Part shown: in pieces, positions 1 to 10,433 of the stretch
Position numbering within the stretch: the first letter of the stretch is position 1
How the letters are laid out: every line of letters starts with the position of its first letter
DNA from: Methylomonas sp. LW13
GTDB lineage: Bacteria > Pseudomonadota > Gammaproteobacteria > Methylococcales > Methylomonadaceae
Length of the DNA: 64,000 bases
Assembly (NCBI RefSeq): GCF_016865255.1
Contig: NZ_CP033381.1
Location: 3,658,001 to 3,722,000, forward strand
Reading direction: 5' to 3'
Made by a program: the position numbers and the translations under genes
Notes under the pieces: generated by a model
The model's input: the letters and a program-made list of their open reading frames with translations, nothing else
The model's database searches: none
What the model was told of the DNA's origin: nothing

Positions 1-938
1 ATACCAATAACCAAACCACCCATGGGCCCGACAAAGCCAGAGGCCGGCGTAATGGTGCCCAAGCCGGCGACCATCCCGGTGACGATACCTAAAACACTGG
101 GCTTACTAAAACGCAGCCATTCAATGGTCATCCAGGTTAAAGCACCGGCTGCCGCGGCGATATGCGTCACGGCAATCGCCATCCCGGCACTGCCGTCGGC
201 TTTTAACGCGCTACCACCGTTGAAGCCGAACCAGCCGAACCAGAGCATCCCGGCACCCGTAACCACCATGGTCATATTGTGCGGCGGCATCGCCACCGTG
301 GGAAAACCTTTACGGCGCCCCAACACTAATGCCGCCACCAGAGATGCCACCCCGGCGTTGACGTGAATCACAATCCCGCCGGCGAAGTCCTTCGCACCCA
401 TCGCCGCCAGCCAGCCGTTGCCCCATATCCAATGGCAAATCGGCATATACACCACAATCAGCCAAAGTCCGCTAAACCACAGCATGGCTGAAAACTTCAT
501 CCGTTCGGCAAACGCGCCAACGATCAAGGCCGGGGTAATAATCGCAAAAGTCATTTGAAACATGAAAAACACGGTTTCGGGAATATCGCCGATCAAAGTT
601 TGCGTGTTCATGTCCGGCAGAAAGATCTTGCTGCCGCTCCCCAAAAACGGTTGCCAGCTGCCGCCATCGGCAAATACGAAGCTGTATACACCGGCCAGCC
701 ACAGTAGCGATACCAGACAGGTAATCGCAAAACATTGCATAAGCACCGACAGCACATTCTTGCTTCTGACCAAACCGCCGTAAAACAGCGATAGGCCCGG
801 AATGGTCATGAATAAAACCAGTGCGGTGGAGGTTAAAACCCAAGCGGTATTGGCTTGGTTAATGCCTTCAGCCCAAGCCTGCTCGGGCAACATCAAGCTG
901 TATGCCATTAGCATCAGCGTTCTTTTTATTGTTGTCAT
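1..938 (-). CDS. amt: Ammonium transporter (Amt family), 3' part cut off by the window edge
   Basis: Inner-membrane ammonium channel of the Amt/Rh family; about 312 codons are visible and the stop lies left of base 1. The product begins with a signal-peptide-like hydrophobic stretch ending near EQAWA. It then shows Amt family motifs: PGLSLFYGGLVR near residue 45, and further in ITPALIVGAFAER and the pore-histidine segment GGIVIHVNAG. The start ATG at 938 is the first in frame after the upstream hairpin. It lies downstream of glnK (1073-1411) on the same strand, the usual glnK-amt order, but a strong hairpin sits between them. It is a second paralogue of the amtB at 1593-3017. Family assignment is secure; specificity for ammonium over methylammonium cannot be read. 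Confidence 0.93.
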   Translation of the reverse strand, partial: MTTIKRTLMLMAYSLMLPEQAWAEGINQANTAWVLTSTALVLFMTIPGLSLFYGGLVRSKNVLSVLMQCFAITCLVSLLWLAGVYSFVFADGGSWQPFLGSGSKIFLPDMNTQTLIGDIPETVFFMFQMTFAIITPALIVGAFAERMKFSAMLWFSGLWLIVVYMPICHWIWGNGWLAAMGAKDFAGGIVIHVNAGVASLVAALVLGRRKGFPTVAMPPHNMTMVVTGAGMLWFGWFGFNGGSALKADGSAGMAIAVTHIAAAAGALTWMTIEWLRFSKPSVLGIVTGMVAGLGTITPASGFVGPMGGLVIG

Positions 939-991
939 TGTCTTTCACTAGATGATGGTGTGTTGTTATTTTTAAGCAGTCTATAAACAAC

Positions 992-1036
992 AAAATCGCC
1001 CTGGTCTGCGGATAACGCGCAGACCAGGGCGATTTT
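992..1036 (-). terminator. Strong bidirectional hairpin between glnK and amt
   Basis: A 16-base perfect stem, TCGCCCTGGTCTGCG-type, pairs 995-1010 with 1018-1033 around a short loop and is flanked by A and T runs on both sides, so it can act as an intrinsic terminator on either strand. It lies between the end of glnK and the start of amt, which are transcribed in the same direction, so it either ends the glnK message or limits read-through into amt. Confidence 0.75.
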
Positions 1037-1072
1037 TGATGTTTCGCTGTTTTTTATATTTGTCTTGAAGAC

Positions 1073-1432
<360 letters not shown>

Positions 1433-1444
1433 TTAAAAAGCTGT

Positions 1445-1460
1445 TTCGTCACTGTTGCCA
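1445..1460 (-). promoter_or_regulatory. Weak sigma-54-like promoter candidate for glnK
   Basis: Read on the minus strand the sequence is TGGCAACAGTGACGAA. The -24 TGG and the spacing fit sigma-54, but the invariant GC of the -12 element is GA here. It lies 34 bases upstream of the start codon and downstream of the NtrC-like site. It is listed only because of that arrangement. Confidence 0.25.
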
Positions 1461-1506
1461 CCATAATAAATAATTCCGGTAGAACCTACAATTTACCCGA
1501 GCACAA

Positions 1507-1521
1507 GCACCAAAGTAGTGC
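1507..1521. promoter_or_regulatory. NtrC-like binding site upstream of glnK
   Basis: GCACCAAAGTAGTGC fits the GCAC-N7-GTGC dyad of NtrC sites. It differs by a single base from the site at 3483-3497 upstream of the second glnK, so the two sites support each other. Confidence 0.55.
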
Positions 1522-1532
1522 CTCATGATAAC

Positions 1533-1566
1533 AAAAACGGGCAGCCATCGCCGACCACCCGTTTCT
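1533..1566 (-). terminator. Bidirectional terminator after amtB
   Basis: AAACGGG (1535-1541) pairs with CCCGTTT (1558-1564). On the minus strand the stem is followed by a T run. It ends the glnK-amtB message about 30 bases past the amtB stop. Confidence 0.6.
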
Positions 1567-1592
1567 TTTCGCGTTAACCGCAGCTTTCAACC

Positions 1593-3017
1593 CTAAACAT
1601 GATAAGCGGTTTCGCCGTGTTCGGTGACATCCAGACCTTCACGCTCAGTCGCTTCGCTAACCCGCAGACCCAGAGCCACATCGGCAATTTTGAAGGCAAT
1701 GAAGGACACCACTCCCGACCAAACGATGGCGATACCTACACCCCAAGCTTGGCTGGCAAGCTGGGTAAGCACGCTGTAGTCAGGCAAGGTCGCGTTGGTG
1801 ACGTAATCCCATACTCCGGTACCGCCCAAGGCAGGGCTGGCAACCACAGCAGTACCCAAGGCGCCGATGATACCGCCTACCCCGTGCACACCAAACGCAT
1901 CCAGCGAATCGTCATAGTTCATCGCGTGTTTCAAAAAGGTTACTGACCAGAAGCATACTGCGCCGACCACCAAGCCTAAACCGATAGCGCCCATCGGGCC
2001 TGACCAGCCGCAAGCAGGCGTAATCGCGACTAAACCGGCAACCGCGCCTGACGTGGCGCCCAACATGCTGGGTTTACCACGCACAGCCCATTCTGCGCCC
2101 ATCCAGGCCAAGGTTGCCGCCGCTGCCGCCAACAATGTGTTGAGGAAAACCAATGCCGCCAGACCGTTGGCTTCCAGATTGGAGCCTGCATTAAAACCGA
2201 ACCAACCTATCCACAACAAGGACGCGCCTATCATGTTCATCGTCACGCTGTGCGGCGCGATAAACTCTTTACCATAACCAATGCGCTTACCTATCATTAA
2301 GCAACCGACCAAACCAGCGATACCGGCATTGATATGTACCACGGTGCCGCCGGCAAAATCCAACGCGCCTTTTTGGAATAAAAAGCCCGCCGTCGCACCG
2401 GCTGTTTCCGCTGCGGCAGCATCGGTATACGCATCAGGGCCTGCCCAGTACCAAACCATATGCGCCATCGGTAAGTAGCAGAAGCTAAACCAGATCACGG
2501 TAAACAACAGCACCGCTGAAAATTTAACCCGCTCGGCAAATGCGCCGATAATCAAAGCCGGCGTGATAGCCGAGAATGTCAGCTGGAACGCTACATAAAT
2601 AAATTCAGGTACATAAGCCCCTTTGCTGAAAGTGGCCGCCATCGAATCCGGGGTAATACCCTTCAAAAATGCCTTGCTGAAACCGCCGAAGAAAGCGTTA
2701 CCCTCGGTAAACGCGACGCTGTAGCCGAACGTCGCCCACATAATCGCCGTCAACGAAAAGATCACAAAGACCTGCATCAAGATAGACAGCATGTTTTTAG
2801 CACGCACCATACCACCGTAGAACAAGGCCAAGCCAGGTATTACCATTAACGCAACCAGTACGGTTGCAACTATCATCCAGGCGGTATCGCCTTTGTTAAC
2901 GGTGGCTTGCACGGCCGGTGCCGCCACTTCTTCCGCAAACGCCATGCCCGAGAGTCCAAACAGCGCAAACAGCGCCATGCCTGTTAAATATTTCATTGTT
3001 GGTTTCCCCATCTTCAT
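1593..3017 (-). CDS. amtB: Ammonium transporter AmtB
   Basis: Inner-membrane ammonium channel of 474 residues with a cleavable signal peptide (hydrophobic stretch ending near GMAFAEE). The typical eleven membrane spans follow, with FYGGMVR, ITPALIIGAFAERVKF, the first pore histidine in GGTVVHINAG and the second in DAFGVHGVGG. The C-terminal tail GLRVSEATEREGLDVTEHGE is the cytoplasmic segment typical of Amt proteins that bind P-II. The start at 3017 lies one base after the glnK stop; an alternative ATG at 2996 (MKYLTG) is preceded by GGGGA and gives a more usual signal peptide. It forms an operon with glnK (3019-3357) under the sigma-54 promoter at 3405-3420. Confidence 0.96.
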   Translation of the reverse strand: MKMGKPTMKYLTGMALFALFGLSGMAFAEEVAAPAVQATVNKGDTAWMIVATVLVALMVIPGLALFYGGMVRAKNMLSILMQVFVIFSLTAIMWATFGYSVAFTEGNAFFGGFSKAFLKGITPDSMAATFSKGAYVPEFIYVAFQLTFSAITPALIIGAFAERVKFSAVLLFTVIWFSFCYLPMAHMVWYWAGPDAYTDAAAAETAGATAGFLFQKGALDFAGGTVVHINAGIAGLVGCLMIGKRIGYGKEFIAPHSVTMNMIGASLLWIGWFGFNAGSNLEANGLAALVFLNTLLAAAAATLAWMGAEWAVRGKPSMLGATSGAVAGLVAITPACGWSGPMGAIGLGLVVGAVCFWSVTFLKHAMNYDDSLDAFGVHGVGGIIGALGTAVVASPALGGTGVWDYVTNATLPDYSVLTQLASQAWGVGIAIVWSGVVSFIAFKIADVALGLRVSEATEREGLDVTEHGETAYHV

Positions 3018-3018
3018 A

Positions 3019-3360
<342 letters not shown>

Positions 3361-3404
3361 TCAACACCTCTTTGCTTGAGTTAATAAATTCCCGAAACAA
3401 GCAA

Positions 3405-3420
3405 AGCATGATGCATGCCA
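3405..3420 (-). promoter_or_regulatory. Sigma-54 promoter of glnK-amtB
   Basis: Read on the minus strand the sequence is TGGCATGCATCATGCT. It matches the -24/-12 consensus TGGCACG-N4-TTGCW, with GG and GC separated by exactly ten bases. It lies 48 bases before the glnK start and 63 bases downstream of the NtrC-like dyad. Confidence 0.7.
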
Positions 3421-3482
3421 CTATTTATTCCCATGATTTTTAAAGCTTTATTAAACACATCCATTAAAAGCACAACAGAATC

Positions 3483-3497
3483 GCACCAAAGCAGTGC
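3483..3497. promoter_or_regulatory. NtrC-like binding site in the glnK/porin divergent region
   Basis: GCACCAAAGCAGTGC is a GCAC-N7-GTGC dyad as in NtrC sites. A further TTGCACCATTGC follows at 3511-3522 and is repeated exactly at 3639-3650. The position is right for activation of the sigma-54 promoter of glnK-amtB. Confidence 0.55.
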
Positions 3498-3620
3498 AAC
3501 GCTTTTTGGATTGCACCATTGCAACTCAATACCACCCTACAGGCCTTGATCTGCCAGTTTCAGTGGTTTGCTTTAAGAATAAATAGGGCTTTGTCGCAAC
3601 ATAGCAACACTGCATTACTT

Positions 3621-3647
3621 TGGTGCAACAAAAAGAATTTGCACCAT
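3621..3647. promoter_or_regulatory. Inverted TGGTGCA / TGCACCA half-sites upstream of the porin
   Basis: TGGTGCA at 3621-3627 and TGCACCA near 3640-3646 are inverted half-sites with the NtrC core. Their spacing is longer than in a canonical site. They lie 60-90 bases upstream of the sigma-54 promoter at 3709-3724. Confidence 0.4.
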
Positions 3648-3708
3648 TGCGAATCATGAACTAGTCTACATATACCACCTATCTTATTGATTTTTAATAA
3701 ACCGAATA

Positions 3709-3724
3709 TGGCCTAAAAACTGCT
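3709..3724 (+). promoter_or_regulatory. Sigma-54 promoter of the porin gene
   Basis: TGGCCTAAAAACTGCT has GG at 3710-3711 and GC at 3722-3723 with exactly ten bases between, as required for sigma-54. It predicts a leader of about 30 bases before the ATG at 3766, which follows an AAGGGG ribosome binding site. Together with 3405-3420 it makes this gap a divergent nitrogen-controlled promoter region. Confidence 0.65.
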
Positions 3725-3765
3725 ATACAATCTTCAGTAGTCACTGAACCAAGGGGATAACCACC

Positions 3766-5142
3766 ATGAGAAACAACACAACGTTAACAAAATCACACAG
3801 CCGCGCTTGCTTAGCCGGGTTAATGGTGATTTGCAGTGCCTCCGCTAGCGCGGACAGCTGGACAGAAGCATCCGGACTACTGGGTGCAGCGGGGATTGAC
3901 CCAAACGCATCGAAATTCATGACCGATCATAATCTGAAGGTTGGCGGCTGGCTGAACAGTAGCGTCGGCGCCAACATGAATAGCAACGGTGACGGTTTTA
4001 ACGGCCCAGTGACATTCAACGACCGTAGCGGTGAATTGCAACTCAACCAGTTGTATCTGTATTTGCAAAAAGCCATCAATGTGAACGGCGACTCTTTCGA
4101 CATCGGCGGTCGCGTCGATGTGATGTACGGTACCGATGCCGCGTTTACACAAGCTTACGGTTCATTCGGATTCGACCCCGGCACCCTAGCGGACAGTGAC
4201 CGTGGCAACTGGGATCTGAATTTGAGCGGACACGGGGAGCGCTTCTACGGCTTGGCATTACCACAAGCATACGCCGAGTTTAACCTCCCATTCGGTAATG
4301 GTATCGCAGTCAAAGCCGGACACTTTTATACTCCAATCGGTTACGAAGTAGTTACCGCTCCCGATAACTTCTTCATCACCAAACCCTACACTATGCAATA
4401 TGGCGAACCATTTACCCATACTGGCATACTCGCAACCTACGCATTCAATCCGAATTGGACAGTAATGGGCGGTGCAGTTACCGGAAGCAACTCGGGCGGC
4501 TGGGACGGCAACTGGGACAGAGACCTGGGCAACTGGGCTTGGTTGGGCGGGGTAACCTGGACAAGCGACGACGCCGGCACATCTCTGGCTATTACATCAA
4601 CGGCTGGCGAACGCTCCGAAAACAGCAAAGACACATGGGCCATGTACAGCATCGTCGGCAAGCACAATTTCACCGACAAGTTGCATTACATCATTCAACA
4701 CGATCACGGTTTTGCCAATAATATCTGGACCGGGAACGCAAGCCTTGCAGGGCTTCCAGACGGCAGGGAAGACGCCGAATGGTATGGCGTCAACCAATAT
4801 TTGATTTATGACGTCAACGACAAAGTCTCAGCCGGTCTGCGCGCAGAATGGTTCCGTGATCATAACGGCATCCGTGTACTCGGCCCTGGCCGTTGCTATG
4901 CTGCGGCAGGCACAGTCGGCGACAACTTCGCTTGTGGCAGCAACTACGGCGCTAACTATGTCCCGTTTCAAGAAGCCAGCGGATATTACGCCGTTACAGC
5001 CGGCTTGAGCTACAAACCGGCAAAATGGTTGAACTTGCGTCCAAACTTGCGTTACGACTTTACCGATAATGCTAAAGCGTTCGACAACGGTACACGCCAC
5101 AACCAATTCTTGGTTACTGCGGACGTAGTCATCACTTTCTAA
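3766..5142 (+). CDS. Outer-membrane beta-barrel porin (BBP2/OmpL-like)
   Basis: A 458-residue secreted protein. A signal peptide (residues 1-29, ending SASASA) is followed by repeated amphipathic beta-strand segments rich in Gly, Asn, Trp and Tyr and a C-terminal strand ending VTADVVITF, the usual terminal phenylalanine of outer-membrane barrels. It resembles the putative beta-barrel porin-2 family, whose substrate is unknown. It sits between glnK-amtB and glnA and has its own sigma-54 promoter, so I infer a role in outer-membrane passage of a nitrogen compound under nitrogen limitation. Start: ATG with AAGGGG eight bases upstream. Confidence 0.8.
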   Translation: MRNNTTLTKSHSRACLAGLMVICSASASADSWTEASGLLGAAGIDPNASKFMTDHNLKVGGWLNSSVGANMNSNGDGFNGPVTFNDRSGELQLNQLYLYLQKAINVNGDSFDIGGRVDVMYGTDAAFTQAYGSFGFDPGTLADSDRGNWDLNLSGHGERFYGLALPQAYAEFNLPFGNGIAVKAGHFYTPIGYEVVTAPDNFFITKPYTMQYGEPFTHTGILATYAFNPNWTVMGGAVTGSNSGGWDGNWDRDLGNWAWLGGVTWTSDDAGTSLAITSTAGERSENSKDTWAMYSIVGKHNFTDKLHYIIQHDHGFANNIWTGNASLAGLPDGREDAEWYGVNQYLIYDVNDKVSAGLRAEWFRDHNGIRVLGPGRCYAAAGTVGDNFACGSNYGANYVPFQEASGYYAVTAGLSYKPAKWLNLRPNLRYDFTDNAKAFDNGTRHNQFLVTADVVITF

Positions 5143-5180
5143 GTTGGTAGCCTAAGTAAATCATCGTTATAAAGCTGTAC

Positions 5181-5220
5181 GCCTCCATTGCGTTGAAAGC
5201 CCTTTGGAGGCTCTGTTTGT
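5181..5220 (+). terminator. Possible terminator after the porin gene
   Basis: GCCTCCA (5181-5187) pairs with TGGAGGC (5205-5211), followed by a T-rich stretch. The loop is long and the T run interrupted, so efficiency is uncertain. Confidence 0.45.
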
Positions 5221-5306
5221 TATAGCTCTTTACTACGTTTGATGATATTGTTAAATCGTTTAAGCTTCTCAACCAAAACAACTACAACCTACGGAGACCC
5301 TCACTA

Positions 5307-6716
5307 ATGTCTGTTGATCACGTTCTGAAATTAATTCAAGAAAACGACGTTAAATTTGTCGACTTCCGCTTCTGCGACACTCGCGGTAAAGAACAACACG
5401 TTACTTTCCCAGCGCACACCATCGACGAAGACACCTTTGAAGAAGGTAACATGTTTGACGGTTCGTCCATCGCCGGCTGGAAACACATCAACGAATCGGA
5501 CATGATTCTGATGCCGGACCCCAGCACCGCGGTTATCGATCCTTTCTTCGACGACAAAACCCTGATCTTGCGTTGCGATATTATCGAACCGAAAGACATG
5601 CAAGGTTACGCTCGTGACCCACGCTCTATCGCCAAACGCGCTGAAGCCTATTTGCAATCTACCGGTATCGCCGACACCGCGTTCTTCGGTCCTGAAAACG
5701 AATTCTTCATTTTTGACGACGTCCGCTGGAACACCAGCATGGGTGGCTGCTCCTACCAAATCGACTCAGAAGAAGCCGGCTGGAACTCAGAAAAAGTTTA
5801 CGAAAACGGCAACATCGGTCACCGTCCAGGCGTTAAAGGTGGTTACTTCCCCGTACCGCCAGTCGATTCATTCCAAGACATGCGCTCTGCAATGTGCCTG
5901 GTTCTGGAAGAAATCGGCCAAACCGTTGAAGTACACCACCACGAAGTGGCAACTGCCGGTCAGTGCGAAATCGGTGTTAAATTCAATACTTTGGTTAAAA
6001 AAGCCGACGAAGTACTGGGCTTGAAATACGTGATTGCCAACATCGCGCACGCTTACGGCAAAACCGCAACCTTCATGCCTAAACCACTGGTTGGCGACAA
6101 CGGCAGCGGCATGCACGTTCACCAATCTTTGGCTAAAGGCGGCGTCAACCTGTTCACCGGCAACCTGTATGGCGGTTTGTCAGAAACCGCGCTGTACTAC
6201 ATTGGCGGCATCATCAAACACGCCAAGGCATTGAACGCAATTACCAACCCTTCAACCAACAGCTACAAACGCCTGGTTCCTGGTTTTGAAGCGCCTGTGA
6301 TGCTGGCTTACTCAGCACGTAACCGCTCTGCGTCTATCCGTATTCCTTACGTCACTAACCCTAAAGGCCGCCGTATCGAAGTACGTTTCCCAGACTCCAC
6401 TGCTAACCCATACTTGGCGTTTTCTGCCATGTTGATGGCCGGTCTTGACGGTATCCAAAACAAAATTCACCCAGGTGAAGCGATGGATAAAGACTTGTAC
6501 GACTTGCCGCCAGAAGAAGAAAAAGCGATTCCACAAGTGGCGTTCTCTTTGGACGAAGCCTTGGCAGCTCTGGATGCGGACCGCGAATTCTTGACTCGTG
6601 GCGGCGTATTCACCGACGACGTAATCGATGGCTACATCGCATTGAAACAAGAAGATGTGACTCGTCTGCGTATGAGCACTCACCCTGTTGAGCTGGATAT
6701 GTACTACAGCCTATAA
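5307..6716 (+). CDS. glnA: Glutamine synthetase, type I
   Basis: Makes glutamine from glutamate, ammonia and ATP in the cytoplasm; the main ammonia-assimilation enzyme. The product has 469 residues, the same length as the enterobacterial type I-beta enzyme. It shows the beta-grasp start (residues 1-110, with the [10 protein letters not shown] motif), the catalytic segments NEFFIFD and [33 protein letters not shown], and the adenylylation tyrosine in [10 protein letters not shown] near residue 398, so activity is likely controlled by GlnE and P-II. It closes the nitrogen island. I found no sigma-54 element in its 164-base leader, unlike its neighbours. Confidence 0.98.
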   Translation: MSVDHVLKLIQENDVKFVDFRFCDTRGKEQHVTFPAHTIDEDTFEEGNMFDGSSIAGWKHINESDMILMPDPSTAVIDPFFDDKTLILRCDIIEPKDMQGYARDPRSIAKRAEAYLQSTGIADTAFFGPENEFFIFDDVRWNTSMGGCSYQIDSEEAGWNSEKVYENGNIGHRPGVKGGYFPVPPVDSFQDMRSAMCLVLEEIGQTVEVHHHEVATAGQCEIGVKFNTLVKKADEVLGLKYVIANIAHAYGKTATFMPKPLVGDNGSGMHVHQSLAKGGVNLFTGNLYGGLSETALYYIGGIIKHAKALNAITNPSTNSYKRLVPGFEAPVMLAYSARNRSASIRIPYVTNPKGRRIEVRFPDSTANPYLAFSAMLMAGLDGIQNKIHPGEAMDKDLYDLPPEEEKAIPQVAFSLDEALAALDADREFLTRGGVFTDDVIDGYIALKQEDVTRLRMSTHPVELDMYYSL

Positions 6717-6754
6717 ATAGTTAAGCCCGTTCTTAACGGGCCCGCACTATCCCA

Positions 6755-6787
6755 AAGCCCCGCAAGTCATCGGCTTCGCGGGGTTTT
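6755..6787 (+). terminator. Rho-independent terminator of glnA
   Basis: A CCCCGC...GCGGGG stem is followed by TTTTTT. A smaller hairpin, GCCCGTTCTTAACGGGC, precedes it at 6725-6741. Confidence 0.85.
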
Positions 6788-6847
6788 TTATGCCCTGGCG
6801 CGTACCTCACACACCTGCGCCGCTTTTTAGCTGCGTCGAAGAACAAG

Positions 6848-7210
6848 CTATTTGTCATCCTCCGGCAATTCAGGCGCCTTCCATGATCCGCGCTTATGGG
6901 CTTCCATCACGGTTTGCCACCCATTCTCCAGCTCCTTTTCCGTGATACCAAATTGCTGAAGAATGCCATTAAGGCCGGACGGCACGTCAAACGCTGGCTT
7001 GGCAATATTATTGGCACGCGGCACGCTCGTTGGAGAAGATGAAATTATTACGCTGCCATTAATAGGTTTGATGTCTCCTTTAGCACACCGCGCCTGATCG
7101 TCGGTATACAAGGTTTTTCCATCGACCACACATTTCATGGGTTCGGCCAACGCCTGACAAACCGGTAAAAATGCGAATATGCTAAAGCCCATTAAAAATA
7201 GTATTTTCAC
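6848..7210 (-). CDS. Secreted protein with a DUF4124-like segment
   Basis: A 120-residue protein with a signal peptide (residues 1-22, ending QALA). It is followed by KCVVDGKTLYTDDQARC, a short cysteine-bounded segment of the kind seen in DUF4124 proteins, then a low-complexity linker. The C-terminal 45 residues are helical and charged (ITEKELENGWQTVMEAHKRG). No function is known. It is convergent with glnA and separated from it by the glnA terminator. Confidence 0.6.
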   Translation of the reverse strand: MKILFLMGFSIFAFLPVCQALAEPMKCVVDGKTLYTDDQARCAKGDIKPINGSVIISSSPTSVPRANNIAKPAFDVPSGLNGILQQFGITEKELENGWQTVMEAHKRGSWKAPELPEDDK

Positions 7211-7460
7211 GGCCTAATTCCATTGGTTTAAAAGAAAGACATTCGCAGCTCGAACGCAAAGTGCGCCGGAAAAACCGACAGCCAATTTGTTTTCGCTCAC
7301 AACCTTTACCGATAAGTCTAGCTTGGAATGCCCCTGCCCATTCGATTCGAGATGCTGTTTATAATCTCACAGCGGAGGCACATTAATTGCTTTTCAACTG
7401 AAGGGGGCATAGCTCCTTTATTCCCGACACCCTTACCTCAGCACTATTTAGGCGACAATT

Positions 7461-8840
<1,380 letters not shown>

Positions 8841-9169
8841 CAACGGCTTAAACGCAATCTCAAGCTGTTTTATATGACCTCTTTCGCAAGAATCTCCAGC
8901 GGAGCGTCGCCCCTGCATGGTAAGGGGTAGCCAATCACATAAATGGTACGCTGCGAATAAAATTTTCTGCACGGATCGGCTTTGAGAACCTCCTGCATGA
9001 GGGAATCACGAGCTTTTAGGCGCCCGTTTTAAACGCTATTCACGCTATCCTTACAAATTACAGTTCGCCTTAATGCCTTTAGTCTATTGAAGGCCACACA
9101 AGCCCCGGCGTCGACGAGCACAGCCTGAACGGCATAAGCGTAATAAACAAGACCGGGTAAACAATAAAA
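8841..9169. other. Intergenic region with one copy of a degenerate interspersed repeat
   Basis: No convincing gene. It holds a short repeat at 9081-9132 that matches 46503-46550. The open frames here overlap the globin-like gene antisense and lack a ribosome binding site. Confidence 0.6.
9081..9132. repeat. Interspersed intergenic repeat, copy A
   Basis: AGTCTATTGAAGGCCACAC followed by CGGCGTCGACGAGCACAGCCTGAACGG. It aligns with 46503-46550 (AGTCTATCGAAGGACAAAC and TTTGACGAACTCAGCTCAAACG). Both look like decayed copies of the TATCGAAGG/TCGACGAGCTCAG repeats that are common between genes in gammaproteobacteria. Confidence 0.5.
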
Positions 9170-9736
9170 CTAGCCATGCGTCCGGAAGTCGGTCGTTTTT
9201 TCACCATCATCATAAATAGCTTGGCCCCTGCCCAGAATACCGTCCCGGCCGGAAGCCGCGAATGCCATGATCTGCTCAGCCGTTTCCTGCGGAACTTGCA
9301 ATTGATTGAGGCTGTTTTGCAACAGTTCCAACACCACATCGTAGTTATCGTCAATGGGCTGTAATCTTAAAAAATGGGAATGTCCGGGGCAGAGCAGGGT
9401 CAGATGGGGTTTCTCGTCGCTACCGACTAGATCGCCCGTAACGAACATCTCCAAAAACGCAAAGTCTCGATTATTGACCAAACTGGGCTTGGCGTTCCCT
9501 CTGGCAAAAGCCGCCGCAAAATAATCATCAGCCAACTCGGCAAGTTTTTTAGGCTTGACCGGCTCTGCGCTGAGCAAAGCATTAACAAGTTGCTTCAGCG
9601 GTTTGGTTTGTTCTTCTATGGGCCTGGAGTAAAAATACCGGTTGATACGATAGTCATCGAGCATGTCGGCATAAAAAATGTCCACGATTTTGGACACCAG
9701 GTTCTCGTCAATTTTTGGCAATAGTTTATCTTTCAT
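9170..9736 (-). CDS. Globin-like protein (divergent truncated haemoglobin, group I-like)
   Basis: A 188-residue soluble protein. The N-terminal helix segment IVDIFYADMLDDYRINRYF resembles helix B/C of group I truncated globins. HSHFLRLQPIDDNYDVVLEL resembles the proximal-histidine and F-G region, and NSLNQLQVPQETAEQIM resembles the last helix. If the alignment is right the histidine of HSHF is the haem ligand. The protein is longer than typical truncated globins by about 60 residues, with a C-terminal extension GRDGILGRGQAIYDDGEKT. This is motif-level recognition only. Start ATG at 9736 follows the purine-rich GGGGGATAAAACG. Confidence 0.5.
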   Translation of the reverse strand: MKDKLLPKIDENLVSKIVDIFYADMLDDYRINRYFYSRPIEEQTKPLKQLVNALLSAEPVKPKKLAELADDYFAAAFARGNAKPSLVNNRDFAFLEMFVTGDLVGSDEKPHLTLLCPGHSHFLRLQPIDDNYDVVLELLQNSLNQLQVPQETAEQIMAFAASGRDGILGRGQAIYDDGEKTTDFRTHG

Positions 9737-10100
9737 CGTTTTATCCCCCGTTTTTGTAGTTAACCAGCTTATTTGCTTAAGTCAAATACCGCATGAGTAG
9801 GTCCCTTTTGCGTCTATTAACCGCAGCACCAGAGTATAAGTCCGATCCGATAATATCCGCTTAAACGTTTTTCAAAAATCAGCGTCCGCCAGCTAGAGTC
9901 ATAGCCTCTGAAAAAAAATTTTTAGCAAACAACATTAAGGTCCAATGTTAAGTCTCTGAAGATACGTAACATTGAAAAATCGCGCGACAGATGTCGTTTA
10001 AAAACCACTTGAAATCCTTGTTTAACATAGGAAAATCGCGCCCGAAGCGGGATTTTTTTAGACGCTGTTCACACTTTATTCGATCAAATGAGGAGGCATT
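9737..10100. other. Leader/intergenic region upstream of a 46-codon gene
   Basis: It contains a run of A and T (9911-9924), an AACATT-N7-AATGTT dyad at 9932-9950 and a CCCG/CGGG hairpin followed by seven T at 10034-10059. The hairpin lies only 40 bases before the small gene at 10101 and would terminate or attenuate transcription entering it. A small RNA ending at this hairpin is possible but unproven. Confidence 0.4.
10034..10059 (+). terminator. Hairpin with T run upstream of the small membrane-peptide gene
   Basis: CCCGAAGCGGG followed by A and seven T. Its position in front of the 46-codon gene suggests an attenuator or the end of an upstream short RNA. Confidence 0.5.
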
Positions 10101-10241
10101 ATGAAAATTGCACTTGTCGCTATGGCCGGAGTCACTATCGGGGCGCTGATAGCTATTTCAGCTTTTCAATTATTGAAAGTCATTTTTCAAGAAATGTACA
10201 AAATGGCAGCTGAAGCTTGGTATAGCCCCGAACAACATTAA
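10101..10241 (+). CDS. Small membrane peptide, 46 residues
   Basis: The ATG follows a perfect AGGAGG ribosome binding site with six-base spacing, the strongest in this part of the window, which is the main reason to call it. The peptide starts MKIALVAMAGVTIGALIAI, one hydrophobic helix of about 24 residues, then an amphipathic part (QLLKVIFQEMYKMAAEAW) and a polar tail SPEQH. It has no cysteine and no signal-peptidase site, so a single-span inner-membrane peptide is likely. It is monocistronic between two hairpins. Function unknown. Confidence 0.6.
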   Translation: MKIALVAMAGVTIGALIAISAFQLLKVIFQEMYKMAAEAWYSPEQH

Positions 10242-10326
10242 AGCGGCCCGTATACATCCTTGCGGACGGGTTAAGTAACAGGCGGAAACCAGCCCTTCGC
10301 TCGCCCCCCAGCTTTAGCCCATACTC

Positions 10327-10368
10327 AAAAAAAATGCCCCGCCGGTTTCCCGACGGGGCATTTTCTTT
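10327..10368. terminator. Strong bidirectional terminator
   Basis: AAAATGCCCCG pairs with CGGGGCATTTT around a CCGG-rich loop, flanked by A8 on the left and T-rich sequence on the right. It serves both the small gene at 10101 and the minus-strand gene at 10434. Confidence 0.8.
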
Positions 10369-10433
10369 ATCAACGTTGCTCTAACAGCCCGCTTTGTCTA
10401 GCACGCAAAGTGATAAGGTATTTGACCGAATTA

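Noticed and set aside
22..366. Plus-strand 114-codon open frame at the left edge
   Set aside because: It is antisense to the ammonium transporter, which has clear family motifs in the other strand. The same holds for most long frames opposite real genes in this GC-balanced sequence.
5143..5306. Sigma-54 promoter upstream of glnA
   Set aside because: No GG-N10-GC element was found in the leader, although neighbours have one.
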